From positions 62,001-126,000 of the forward strand of contig CAITIQ010000606.1 in NCBI GenBank assembly GCA_903892415.1: a DNA stretch of 64,000 bases, given 5' to 3'. Below, piece by piece: positions 50,969-59,858 of the stretch; the stretch's first letter is position 1, and every line of letters starts with the position of its first letter. This DNA comes from an uncultured delta proteobacterium (GTDB lineage Bacteria > Myxococcota_A > Polyangia > Polyangiales > Polyangiaceae). A model generated the notes under the pieces. It was not told the origin of the DNA. It was given only the letters and a program-made list of their open reading frames with translations, and did no database searches. A program made the translations under genes and the position numbers.

Positions 50969-52829
50969 GTTCACACCAGCGGATGAGCGCCGCCAAACAC
51001 CAAACGCGCCATACGTTGATCTTGCCACCAAGAAATCGCTGCCACGTTTTCCCGACCTCGGCGTTATCGAGCAAGTTCAAGCGGGGCTTGAGCAGTGTTT
51101 GCTCAACATATGGGCGTAGATCGCCACGACACCAGTCGTCGAAGGGCAAGGTGAAGCCCATTTTCTTGCGGCGACTCGTCGCTTCCGGCAGGGTTGGCGC
51201 AGCATCGCAAAGCAACGGCTTGTTTCGCTCGTTGCGAGGGTCGAGCTTGAACCCAGCGCGCAGCGGTAACACGGTCTCCACCAACACGTGATCAAGCAGC
51301 GGTACGCGTACCTCGAGCGAGTGCGCCATGCTCATGATGTCGGCGTCGCGCAGCAGCGTATTCTTCAGATAGTGCCGGAACTCCATGACGCTAAAGAGCG
51401 CCGCATCGTCGAGCGAGGCGTCGGCAAACCGCTCTTCACGGTACCAGGGCCAGCTCTGCGCCTGGTTGCGGACGCTTGGTGGTAGCAGTCCCCCGACTTG
51501 GGCTGGCGTGAACATCGACCGGAGTGCGCTGTAAGCGCCGAGCGTGGACCTAGGCCCGGAAAGTAGCGCCGAGAGTCGGGCTACCCGTTGCGCGCGCACC
51601 GGCTCCAAAACTGCTCCGGCAAGCCTCTCTACCCACGGAGAGAACAAGCCTCTTCCACCGATGAGTCCGGCCGCTCGTTGGGCCCATCCAAAGCGGCGAA
51701 AGTTATCGTACCCAGCAAACAGCTCGTCGCCACCAAGCCCGGACAGCGCAACAGTGATTCCAGCCCGCTTGACCGCCTCCGAGACGAAAAAGGTGTTGAT
51801 GCCATCGACGCTCGGCTGGTCCTGCGCGGCCATCGCATCATCGATCCGCGCGAGCGCCCCTTTGACCGAGAGTTCGATTGAATGGTGATAGCAGCCGTAC
51901 AACCGAGCGAACTCCGAAGCGAACTGGCTTTCATCATGCGCCGCTTCGTCAAAGCCAACGTTGAACGTGTGAACCGGCCCGCTACTCGTCTCGGCAGCGA
52001 TCGCCGTCACGACGGAACTATCCACGCCGCCTGAAAGGAAGACTCCGACCGGAACGTCGGAGATTAGGCGCAGTGAGACCGCCTTACGAAGCACTGGCCT
52101 GACCGCCTCAATGGCCTCAGCGTAGCTCCGTGCTGTGGTGGTGAGCCGGGGTTGCCAATAGCACTCCACTCGAACGCGCCCGTCTTCCACGAACATGCAG
52201 GTGCCGGGGGCAAGCATGGTCACGTCACGAAGAATCGTGTCGGGCTCCGCGACCGAACCCCATTGCAAATAACTCGCGAGCCCGTGCGGGCTAAGCACCC
52301 GAGCCGCGGCTTTCATAGCGAGCAGCGCACGTACCTCGGAGGCGAACGCCAGCGACTCCTGCCCGTCTCCTACGAGATACAGCGGTTTGATCCCCATTCG
52401 GTCGCGGGCGAGAAAGAGGGACCCACTTTTCGAGTCCCAAATCGCGAGAGCGAACATGCCTCGCATTTCCTGAAGCACCCGCGAACCCCAACGCGCGTAG
52501 CCCTCGAGGATCACCTCCGTGTCCGAGCCCGAACGAAAGGTCACCCCTTCGCCTTCAAGCTTCAGGCGGATGTCCGCGAAGTTGAAAACCTCCCCATTAA
52601 AGACAATTTGGTAGCGCTGATCCTGGCTCGCCATGGGCTGGTGACCCAGCGGACTCAAGTCGATGATTGAGAGACGCGCGTGTCCCAAACCGCATGTTCT
52701 GCCCAAAGCTTCGCCGACGAAAACGCCACGGTCGTCAGGGCCGCGGTGAAGTAGCGCCTTGATTCCCGCTTCGAGATCGAACTGTTTGCGACTGTCCTGT
52801 CGCTTAAGAAAGCCGATGAGGCCGCACAC
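50949..52829 (-). CDS. asnB: Asparagine synthetase, glutamine-hydrolysing
   Basis: 626 residues. Cys2 after the initiator Met is the glutaminase nucleophile (MCGLIGFL). Also seen: HRGPDDRG, LSIIDLSPLGHQPM, IVFNGEVFN, SGSDTEVILEGY (class II amidotransferase) and VFLSGGVDSSVV (ATP pyrophosphatase loop), with GLGGDELFAGY and SLEVRVPLLDH in the synthetase part. It makes asparagine or, in many clusters of this type, amidates a sugar or peptide substrate. Neighbours do not show a polysaccharide cluster, so the housekeeping role is the default. ATG at 52829. Confidence 0.93.
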   Translation of the reverse strand: MCGLIGFLKRQDSRKQFDLEAGIKALLHRGPDDRGVFVGEALGRTCGLGHARLSIIDLSPLGHQPMASQDQRYQIVFNGEVFNFADIRLKLEGEGVTFRSGSDTEVILEGYARWGSRVLQEMRGMFALAIWDSKSGSLFLARDRMGIKPLYLVGDGQESLAFASEVRALLAMKAAARVLSPHGLASYLQWGSVAEPDTILRDVTMLAPGTCMFVEDGRVRVECYWQPRLTTTARSYAEAIEAVRPVLRKAVSLRLISDVPVGVFLSGGVDSSVVTAIAAETSSGPVHTFNVGFDEAAHDESQFASEFARLYGCYHHSIELSVKGALARIDDAMAAQDQPSVDGINTFFVSEAVKRAGITVALSGLGGDELFAGYDNFRRFGWAQRAAGLIGGRGLFSPWVERLAGAVLEPVRAQRVARLSALLSGPRSTLGAYSALRSMFTPAQVGGLLPPSVRNQAQSWPWYREERFADASLDDAALFSVMEFRHYLKNTLLRDADIMSMAHSLEVRVPLLDHVLVETVLPLRAGFKLDPRNERNKPLLCDAAPTLPEATSRRKKMGFTLPFDDWCRGDLRPYVEQTLLKPRLNLLDNAEVGKTWQRFLGGKINVWRVWCLAALIRWCELNDVEL

Positions 52830-52873
52830 TAAACAACCCCTTAGCGTGAACTCGGCCCCACGTCATCGGCCCC

Positions 52874-54028
52874 TCACGGGCCGTCACTGGGGGGCCGCTG
52901 TTGAGCCACCAGCTTCTTCAGTCGCTCCGAAACCCAAACCTTGTTCGCCGCATCCACAATCACGGCCCCTGCGCCCTCGGTTTTCTCGATCAACGCTAGG
53001 CCTTTTTCTGGTCCCAGAATGAAGACAGCGTCGTCGAGGGCATCAGCCGTGAACGCGTCCTTGGCCCAAACTGTCACGCTGCGGGTCGAGGCAGCCGGAT
53101 ATCCGGTCCGTGGATCGATGATGTGGTGATAGCGCTTGCCATCGAGGAGGAACGCTCGCTCGTAGTCACCGGCAGTGCTGAAAGCGTGATCCTCCACCTC
53201 CATCAACGCAAAGAAGTCGTTCTCGTCTTTGCCCCGGGGATCGCGAATGCCGACGCGGAAGGGTGAACCGTCGAAGCGTCGGCCTTTCACATAGAGGTCT
53301 CCACCCGCCTGAACGAAGAAGGCCGAAACGCCACGCTGCTCGAGAATCCGGGCCGCCATGTCAACGGCATACCCCTTAGCGATACCGCCAAGGTTGATCT
53401 TGCGGCCCTTGTCCTTGAGGCGAACGGTATGGGCTTTGGCATCGGGTGGGCTTGGCTTCCCACCGTCAAGTTCGATCGTTCGGTAGTCGATGCGCTTACG
53501 TGCCTCGGCGATCTTGTCCGGCGCTGGTACCTGGGCCACGGCACCCTCATCGAACTTCCACAGACCGTGCATGGCCTCAAACGTAATGTCGAAAACTCCA
53601 TCGGACTCCGCCGCGACCTTCACACTGCGCTCAATGACCGCGAAGGTGTCAGGCCCAACCTCTACGGCGGGTCCCCCAGCGCTCTCGTTGATACGCGTGA
53701 CTTCTGAGGTCGCGACCCAGGTGCTCATTAGGTTCTCGAGCCGTTTGATTTCTCCAAACGCTTCGCTCATCGCTCGCCCGATCGTTAGCTCGTCCACCGT
53801 TTCACTGGTGTAGGACGACATCACGATGCGCGTACCCATCGCTCCACGTTCGAGCGTCACCTTCTTTGGGACAAACGCCGTGACGGGTGCAGCCGAGGCG
53901 CTGGCCGAAAGCGGCGTAGCCGGCTCGAGTGGCGGCGGTGCAACCTGCTTCTTTGGCGGCGGAGCACCGCACGCTGCGATCGACAAAGCGAGGATGAACA
54001 GGGAAGGGGCGCTTGGCGCGAGACGCAT
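52874..54028 (-). CDS. apbE: FAD:protein FMN transferase ApbE, lipoprotein
   Basis: 384 residues. A signal peptide with lipobox SIAAC is followed by a Pro/Ala-rich linker and the ApbE domain: RGAMGTRIVM, LMSTWVATSEVTRINES, NLGGIAKGYAVDMAA, VQAGGDLYVKG, HHIIDPRTGYPA and the Mg/FMN site TADALDDAVFILGPEKGL. It attaches FMN covalently to Thr of periplasmic flavoproteins such as NqrB/C or RnfD/G subunits; no such target is in the window. ATG at 54028 is chosen for the signal peptide. Only 44 bases before asnB, so the two may be co-transcribed. Confidence 0.92.
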   Translation of the reverse strand: MRLAPSAPSLFILALSIAACGAPPPKKQVAPPPLEPATPLSASASAAPVTAFVPKKVTLERGAMGTRIVMSSYTSETVDELTIGRAMSEAFGEIKRLENLMSTWVATSEVTRINESAGGPAVEVGPDTFAVIERSVKVAAESDGVFDITFEAMHGLWKFDEGAVAQVPAPDKIAEARKRIDYRTIELDGGKPSPPDAKAHTVRLKDKGRKINLGGIAKGYAVDMAARILEQRGVSAFFVQAGGDLYVKGRRFDGSPFRVGIRDPRGKDENDFFALMEVEDHAFSTAGDYERAFLLDGKRYHHIIDPRTGYPAASTRSVTVWAKDAFTADALDDAVFILGPEKGLALIEKTEGAGAVIVDAANKVWVSERLKKLVAQQRPPSDGP

Positions 54029-54173
54029 TGGCACAGCCTGCCCCAGCTGCTGCTGAATGTCTGCATAGACTGAAAGACGTCCGAGCAACTAAAGCGTCGC
54101 TTCCTCGCTGATCGGTGGACCTCACGACTCAATTTCGAGGCGCGACTTGTCGATTGCGATGCTTTGCTCGAAC

Positions 54174-55253
54174 ATGCATTCGCTTATGGGTCGGCAGTTA
54201 GTAGAGGCAAGCGTGTTCGCGGCGAGTCTTTGGGTCTCCGCCGTCGCCGTCGCTGAGGAGACGGAGGGAACTCCGGCGCTGGCGCAACAACCGCAGTCGC
54301 AAGCCGCTGCTCCGAGTGTCCTAGTCAGCGAGCCGCTTCCGGATGAGACCCCACCTGCGCCGCCAACACCTGCGCCGGAACTACCCGCCGCAGCCATGCC
54401 GCCACCATGGCTCCCGCTTGCACCCGGCACTACCTTCGCGCTTCCGCCCTCCCCGAGCGATACGCCGTTGGTAGCAGCAAGTGTCTCTACCGCCGGACTA
54501 GGCGCGCTGCTCATGCTGGTGGGAGCCATCACCCTTACGCAGGCATCGGCAGGCGAGTATTGCGGCGCAACCGGCTGCACCGAGCGAGTCGACCAGTCGA
54601 TCGTGAATGCCGGCGCAAGTCTGATCGGAGCAGGAGCCGGTGGCCTCGTCGCTGGCGGCTTGGGGGCACTGGTCTTTACGAGCGCGCCCGTTACAGGCTC
54701 AAAAGGGAGGCAAAGCGAGCCGGTCATGCTCACAGGGCTCAGCCTTACTGCGTTTGGCCTCACCGCTTTCGGCGTAGGGTGGGGGCAAGCGGCTACCTAC
54801 GATAGTGACTTTGATGACCTCTCCACCGCTTGGCCCTGGTTCCTAACCAGTGGGTTAGGCCTGGCCGCTGGTGTACCAATGTTTCTGGTCGGTGCCCAAC
54901 GTGACTTTGGAGTGGCTCCTAGAAGGCCTGCAGAGACGATGACACATTCATCGCTTGGCATGGCGATATCGGGCTCGATCCTTGTTGGTCTTGCCGGTGT
55001 CGCTAACCTGGTAGGCACGGGGTTCGTTCTTGCGGATGTCCTCGGGGACGGCGCACTTGGTGGTTACGGCGCAATCGTCATCGGGCCAATACTTGGCGGA
55101 GGCTCAGCATTGCTCTCCGCCGTCGGAACCCCCCTCATGGTGCTGGGCCTCCGCAGGGAACCCACCGCCGGCACCGCCGAGCAACCGCTCGCCGCGCTTC
55201 CGGAGCTCCGCTTCGGTCCTACTGGGATGAACGTCGCCTGGAGCTTGCCGTGA
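54174..55253 (+). CDS. Exported multi-helix membrane protein with Pro-rich linker, unknown
   Basis: 359 residues. A signal peptide (ending near AVAVAEE) precedes a Pro/Ala-rich segment (about 35-90, EPLPDETPPAPPTPAPELPA) and then six or so hydrophobic helices arranged as pairs (LVAASVSTAGLGALLMLVGA, SLIGAGAGGLVAGGLGALVF, GLSLTAFGLTAFGVGWG). This resembles the helical end of the kinase-linked PEGA proteins but without a clear PEGA domain. Start uncertain (ATG at 54159, 54174 or 54186; 54174 used). It couples to the next gene by GTGA and may start the nine-gene run. Confidence 0.6.
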   Translation: MHSLMGRQLVEASVFAASLWVSAVAVAEETEGTPALAQQPQSQAAAPSVLVSEPLPDETPPAPPTPAPELPAAAMPPPWLPLAPGTTFALPPSPSDTPLVAASVSTAGLGALLMLVGAITLTQASAGEYCGATGCTERVDQSIVNAGASLIGAGAGGLVAGGLGALVFTSAPVTGSKGRQSEPVMLTGLSLTAFGLTAFGVGWGQAATYDSDFDDLSTAWPWFLTSGLGLAAGVPMFLVGAQRDFGVAPRRPAETMTHSSLGMAISGSILVGLAGVANLVGTGFVLADVLGDGALGGYGAIVIGPILGGGSALLSAVGTPLMVLGLRREPTAGTAEQPLAALPELRFGPTGMNVAWSLP

Positions 55254-56863
55254 ACCGTCGAGTAACCTCATGGTACCCCCAAGCTCTGATGTCGCTAGCG
55301 CTGGCTGCTCATTGCGCACAGCCTGATAGGCAGCCGCAAGTGTTCCTCGATGTGCCCATTGTTACAATCGAACAAGCCGGGGACGACGAGCTTCTCCGCT
55401 TGACGATGGCGGTCTTTCCCGACGAAGAAATCACCTATGTCGATAGTGCTGTAGTTGTCATTGATACCCCGACGAGCGAGGAAGTCATCGCAGACCCGGA
55501 GATCCTCACGGAGAGCTTTCCCATTGTGTTGACGTCGAGCAGCATTGACCTTCAAGAACTTGCGCTCCGAGTGCCGAGTCCCTTTCTTTCGCCACCGGCA
55601 TTCGACGAGCATTGTTCGCTCAATGGCTTCGCCGCGGAAGTCAGCGTTCGCTTCTACTCCCCAGATGCCGAAAGGAACGGTGCGGCTCAGCCCCCGCTTG
55701 GAACGACGGTGGTGCAAACTCCTCTGCGTCGGCCAGGGTCGCCGGAGCCCTCACGAGTTTTTGGAAGTTATGGGCTCAATCAAGGTCCAGCCGTCAGCGG
55801 GTCGGATGCCACGCTCGAGCTAATTCCCGTCGCACCCACGCAGACCAAGGCGGCTTTTGCCACCTACGACGGAGCTGGGGTCTTCAATGTCTACACGGCC
55901 GACCGCGCGAGTCTCTCGCAAGGCCTCAACATGTCCTTTGCCGCCGGCACAGAACCTCCCCGCATTGCCCTCTCGGATGCTGGTTACTACCTCGGCGTCA
56001 TCGAAATGCTGACCCCGGCTCTCCACATTAGTGCTCAGGACGAGTCGTCGACAGCCTGGACCGTGGCCATCCCTACTGACGGAGTTCCGCCAGAATACAA
56101 TGCTTTGCGTGTCCAGGGGATCTACCCGTCTTGGGACGGTGAAGAGGTAGAGGCTATACTTCAGTCCGCCTTTGTTCTGCTCCGCCCTGATGGTAGTGAG
56201 CTAAGCCCCCCGACTGATAAATACTATGGCACTGCCACGCTGCAGTTGACCAAGGATGGAGAGGTAGTCTCGCTCGAGCCGTCCGCTCGGGACGTTCTAA
56301 CTATCTTGAACAACGCTCGCGGGAGTGTGAGGGTGACTGCGGAGCTACCGCCAGCAAGTGAGCCATCGCTGCGCATCGATAGCTATGATGATCAAAAGGT
56401 CTTGAGATACAGTCATTCGGAGCCAGTGCGCACGACCTCCGTGTCGGTGGCTGAGGCGGCTGATGGTACGCTGGTAATCGCCTATGTTGATGCCTTCTTT
56501 GCCAAGGTCGTGCGGGTCTTGATACTCGCTGAGAGTGGTCAAGTTATAAGTCGCTATTCGACCTCGGGAGAGAGCCCTTCGGTGGGAATACTGCCAAACG
56601 GGAATGCTGCGTTGGTCTTTGTGGGAGGGTCCGAGGGCTTGCCTCCAGGTGTTGGGCCACAGCGTGCTGTGCCATTGCTGGTTGAGCTTGGTAGGGATGG
56701 GCAAGTCATACGAGGTCAACAGCTCGCGTGTGGCGGTGTCGCGCTACTAAACACAGTGAATGAAGAAGCGATATTGACCGGCCTTTTTCGCGAGTTCGCA
56801 ACGCTCGGGGAAGCGGTACTTGTAACGGCGGATGGTGCTCTGGTTGCCGGAACGGTGGAATGA
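55250..56863 (+). CDS. Secreted protein, unknown function
   Basis: 537 residues. A probable signal peptide (ALMSLALAAHCAQ, with a Cys that does not form a standard lipobox) is followed by a beta-strand-rich protein with no motif I recognise. Regions such as TLVIAYVDAFFAKVVRVLIL and GNAALVFVGGSEGLP look like repeated strands of a beta-propeller or sandwich. GTG at 55250 overlaps the previous stop by four bases; the next gene's ATG follows its stop by one base. It may be lineage-specific. Confidence 0.6.
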   Translation: MNRRVTSWYPQALMSLALAAHCAQPDRQPQVFLDVPIVTIEQAGDDELLRLTMAVFPDEEITYVDSAVVVIDTPTSEEVIADPEILTESFPIVLTSSSIDLQELALRVPSPFLSPPAFDEHCSLNGFAAEVSVRFYSPDAERNGAAQPPLGTTVVQTPLRRPGSPEPSRVFGSYGLNQGPAVSGSDATLELIPVAPTQTKAAFATYDGAGVFNVYTADRASLSQGLNMSFAAGTEPPRIALSDAGYYLGVIEMLTPALHISAQDESSTAWTVAIPTDGVPPEYNALRVQGIYPSWDGEEVEAILQSAFVLLRPDGSELSPPTDKYYGTATLQLTKDGEVVSLEPSARDVLTILNNARGSVRVTAELPPASEPSLRIDSYDDQKVLRYSHSEPVRTTSVSVAEAADGTLVIAYVDAFFAKVVRVLILAESGQVISRYSTSGESPSVGILPNGNAALVFVGGSEGLPPGVGPQRAVPLLVELGRDGQVIRGQQLACGGVALLNTVNEEAILTGLFREFATLGEAVLVTADGALVAGTVE

Positions 56864-56864
56864 C

Positions 56865-58037
56865 ATGCCTCGAATCGATCGCGAGAAGTTGGTTGCCGAC
56901 GTTGATGAGCTGGCCACGACGCTAAAGAAGTTAGCTGTGCTCATCCATGAACAGCCGGAGCTTCGCTTTCAAGAGCATAAAGCGTGCGCCTGGCTTTCTG
57001 CGGCGGCTCGTGATGAAGGGGCCGAGGTGGAACAAAACTACAAGGGGTTGGCCACCAGCTTTCGTGCGCAGGCCCAAGGAGGGAGTGCTGCGCGCGTGGC
57101 GATTCTAGCCGAATACGATGCATTGCCCGAGATTGGCCATGCCTGTGGCCATAACCTGATTGCTACCGGAGCGCTTGGCGCGTTCCTCGCGCTGCATCGC
57201 CAGCAAGCCAATCTCCCAGGGGCCGTTGAGTTACTTGGCACTCCGGCGGAGGAGGGTGGGGGCGGGAAGATCATGCTGCTCGAGCGCGGCGCCTTTTCAG
57301 AAGTTGACGCGGCGCTCATGTTCCACCCGTTTGACCGCGACCTGCTTACCCACCCGACCCTTGCTAATACCTATGTAACCCTCGAGTTTTTGGGCCGCCC
57401 ATCCCATGCGGCGATTGCTCCGTGGGATGGAGCTAGCGCATTGACGGCTGCGATGGACACGTTCCGCTTGATTGATTCGCAGAGGATCCATTTGCGCGAC
57501 GGAGTGCGAGTTCACGGCTTCATGACGAATGGCGGTCAGGCAGTCAACATTATACCGGAGACGGCCGCGTGCGAATTTTCCGTGCGAGCGTTCACTGCGG
57601 CGGAGATGGATCGCGCGCGAGCGGTAGTCGAGCGTTGCGCTCGAGCGGCTGCGCTTGCCTCAGATGTAGAATTGAAGGTTACGGTGAGGCGGGGCTATCG
57701 TGATATGCGCAACAACGAGACGCTCGCCAAGCGTTTTGGTGTTCACCTCGAGGGACTTGGTCGAACGCCGAAATTCCGCGACCCGACGGTGGGAGCCGGT
57801 TCCACCGATATGGGGGATGTATCCCATGCTGTACCGTCGATTCACGGTTGGTTAGCCATTTGTGACCAAGACCAGACAACTTGCCATCAGCGAGAGTTCG
57901 CTGGTTGTGCAAAGAGTGAGCGCGGCCTCGAAGCAATGCTCGTCGCCGCCAAGAGCCTAGCGCTCCTCGCTGCCGATGTGCTCGAGGACGGTGAGTTGCG
58001 GCGATCTGCTCTAGCAGAATTCCAACAGTTGAGCTGA
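56865..58037 (+). CDS. M20-family amidohydrolase/peptidase
   Basis: 390 residues. Metal-site motifs of M20 peptidases: AILAEYDALPEIGHACGHNL, GTPAEEGGGGKIML (catalytic Glu) and ALMFHPFDRD, with a dimerisation domain at about 185-300 and SIHGWLAICD near the end. It is closest to the p-aminobenzoyl-glutamate hydrolase (AbgB) / IAA-amino-acid hydrolase group, which cleaves N-acyl amino acids. No signal peptide, so cytoplasmic. ATG at 56865. Its TGA overlaps the ATG of the following gene (TGATG). Confidence 0.87.
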   Translation: MPRIDREKLVADVDELATTLKKLAVLIHEQPELRFQEHKACAWLSAAARDEGAEVEQNYKGLATSFRAQAQGGSAARVAILAEYDALPEIGHACGHNLIATGALGAFLALHRQQANLPGAVELLGTPAEEGGGGKIMLLERGAFSEVDAALMFHPFDRDLLTHPTLANTYVTLEFLGRPSHAAIAPWDGASALTAAMDTFRLIDSQRIHLRDGVRVHGFMTNGGQAVNIIPETAACEFSVRAFTAAEMDRARAVVERCARAAALASDVELKVTVRRGYRDMRNNETLAKRFGVHLEGLGRTPKFRDPTVGAGSTDMGDVSHAVPSIHGWLAICDQDQTTCHQREFAGCAKSERGLEAMLVAAKSLALLAADVLEDGELRRSALAEFQQLS

Positions 58038-58924
58038 TGGACCTAGCCAAGGTCTCGACATCGATTGTGACTCTCGTGCTGGTCATTCTCCTCGGGGGAG
58101 GTGTGGCCTATTGGGCAGGTGACGGTGGTGCAAAGCTGCTGAGCTTACCGCTGGTCACCCTCTGCGCGGCGCTGGCTTTTGCACTTCAATGGCTAGCTTA
58201 TGTGCCAGCCTTCCTGCGGCGGACAGAGAAGTTCTACGATTTAGTAGGTAGCGTCACTTACTTGTCCGTGGTGGCGTTGGCGCTGCTGACGACCGCCCTG
58301 CAGGGGGTAGCAACGGTCCGCTCGTACATTTTGGCGGCAGCCGTTGCAGTTTGGGCGATTCGCTTGGGGAGCTTTCTCTTTGCGCGCGTCAAGCGCGTCG
58401 GACGAGACGACCGCTTCGTATCGATAAAGCAATCGTGGCACCGCTTCTTGGTCGCGTGGACACTCCAGGGGCTTTGGGTGTTTTTGACCCTCATCGCCGT
58501 CCTTCTGATGATCGCACGTCCCAGCGCCGCTCCAGTAAATGCGTGGGACATCGTCGGAGGGGCGCTTTGGGTGACAGGGTTTGGGATCGAAATTGTCGCT
58601 GATCGCCAGAAGGCCGCTTTTGCCAAACAGGATAAGCATCAAGGCCAATTCATCACAGCGGGGCTTTGGTCCTGGAGCCGCCATCCGAACTATGCTGGGG
58701 AGATTCTGCTGTGGGCGGGGCTCTTTCTTGTCGGGCTCCCCAGCTATCGTGGTGCCGAATGGCTGGCGGTTGCATCCCCGCTATTTGTTTGGTTGCTGCT
58801 GCGATTCATAAGTGGGGTACCAATCCTCGAGCAGCGAGCCGACGCGCGCTGGGGAGGGCAACCTGCGTATGAGGACTACAAGTCAAGGACCTCGCTTTTG
58901 TGGTTGAGGCCACCGCGCCGTTGA
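58037..58924 (+). CDS. DUF1295 membrane protein (steroid 5-alpha-reductase-like)
   Basis: 295 residues, about six membrane helices. The family signature lies near the C-terminus: GLWSWSRHPNYAGEILLWAG and then EDYKSRTSLLWLRPPR, matching DUF1295 / steroid 5-alpha-reductase C-terminal and isoprenylcysteine methyltransferase-like enzymes, which use NADPH or SAM on lipid substrates. The reaction here is not known. Start ATG overlaps the preceding stop, so it is co-translated with the M20 hydrolase. Confidence 0.83.
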   Translation: MDLAKVSTSIVTLVLVILLGGGVAYWAGDGGAKLLSLPLVTLCAALAFALQWLAYVPAFLRRTEKFYDLVGSVTYLSVVALALLTTALQGVATVRSYILAAAVAVWAIRLGSFLFARVKRVGRDDRFVSIKQSWHRFLVAWTLQGLWVFLTLIAVLLMIARPSAAPVNAWDIVGGALWVTGFGIEIVADRQKAAFAKQDKHQGQFITAGLWSWSRHPNYAGEILLWAGLFLVGLPSYRGAEWLAVASPLFVWLLLRFISGVPILEQRADARWGGQPAYEDYKSRTSLLWLRPPRR

Positions 58925-58973
58925 GGTTGGCATCGCGTTGCTTTCCGGTGGAGAGCAGGGCTAGTCTCGGCGC

Positions 58974-59858
58974 ATGGTTTGGCGGTCGTTCCTGTTGGTG
59001 ATGCTCTCGGCCTGCTCGCTGGCGATCGACGTAGAAGCTGATCAGTGTGACTCGGCTGCGTCCTGCCAAGCGCTCGGTCTGGGCGGTGCGTGTCAGCAGG
59101 GCGTGTGCGTGGCAATGGAAGGTGGCTCCGGCGGTTCTGGAGGTTTCGGCGGGGGCTCTGGAGGGGCGGATCCCCTGTGGGGCTGTCTGGGTTCGGTTCA
59201 GTTTCCAGAAGTTGACCCGGCCAAAATCGTTACTCGCACCGTGACCTTTCGAGGGGTGGGCACCTCTGTGCCCGAGGTCAGTGAGGTATTGTTCTGTGAT
59301 GTCCTTGACTTGACCTGTATCGATGGAGAGTTGACGACGCTTGAGGCAGGCGAGGATGGGGTTGGGGAGTTCCTGCTCGCTACGATTAGCGCCCCCGAGG
59401 GCTCCAATGGGTTCTTACAGATAACAGGGCCGGCGCTGAAACCCACCTTGTTGTACCCAGGCCCCGCCTTCGCCGGATCGGCAACGGAGAGCGCACCTGT
59501 AACCTTGATTGAAGAGGCTCTGTACGATGGCTTGGTGATGGGGGCCGGCTTTGAAGAATTACCTGCGCACGGTACCCTCCTGGCGCTCCTTACCGATTGC
59601 CAAGGTGAGCCTGCAGCGGGGGTGACGATATCGAGCCCGCAGCAAGACGATTCGTCGAGGCCGTTTTACTACTATAATGAATTGCCGAGCCCTGACCCTA
59701 CTGCCACCGCTGCCGATGGCTTTTCGGGCATCCTCAATCTCCCGACCGGCACGGTCACGGCTGAGTCTTTTAATCCAGAAGGCGTGCCCATTGGCAAAGT
59801 CTCAGTCCAGATACGTGAGGCGTGGCTTACGTTTACCACGGTAGAGCCGACTCCATGA
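58974..59858 (+). CDS. Secreted lipoprotein with Gly/Ser linker, unknown
   Basis: 294 residues. Lipobox MLSAC, then a short Cys-containing EGF-like or small disulfide segment (DQCDSAASCQALGLGGAC) and a Gly/Ser linker (GGSGGSGGFGGGSGG), followed by a beta-rich body with possible carboxypeptidase-regulatory-like folds (GVTISSPQQDDSSRP, GFSGILNLPTGTVTAESF). Its end overlaps the next kinase gene start as ATGA, tying this surface protein to the kinase; it is a candidate ligand-side partner. Family not recognised. Confidence 0.68.
   Translation: MVWRSFLLVMLSACSLAIDVEADQCDSAASCQALGLGGACQQGVCVAMEGGSGGSGGFGGGSGGADPLWGCLGSVQFPEVDPAKIVTRTVTFRGVGTSVPEVSEVLFCDVLDLTCIDGELTTLEAGEDGVGEFLLATISAPEGSNGFLQITGPALKPTLLYPGPAFAGSATESAPVTLIEEALYDGLVMGAGFEELPAHGTLLALLTDCQGEPAAGVTISSPQQDDSSRPFYYYNELPSPDPTATAADGFSGILNLPTGTVTAESFNPEGVPIGKVSVQIREAWLTFTTVEPTP

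Noticed and set aside
54147-54173. Earlier TTG start for the membrane protein at 54174
   Set aside because: The later ATG gives a better signal peptide and the added residues are not hydrophobic; the exact start remains unsure.
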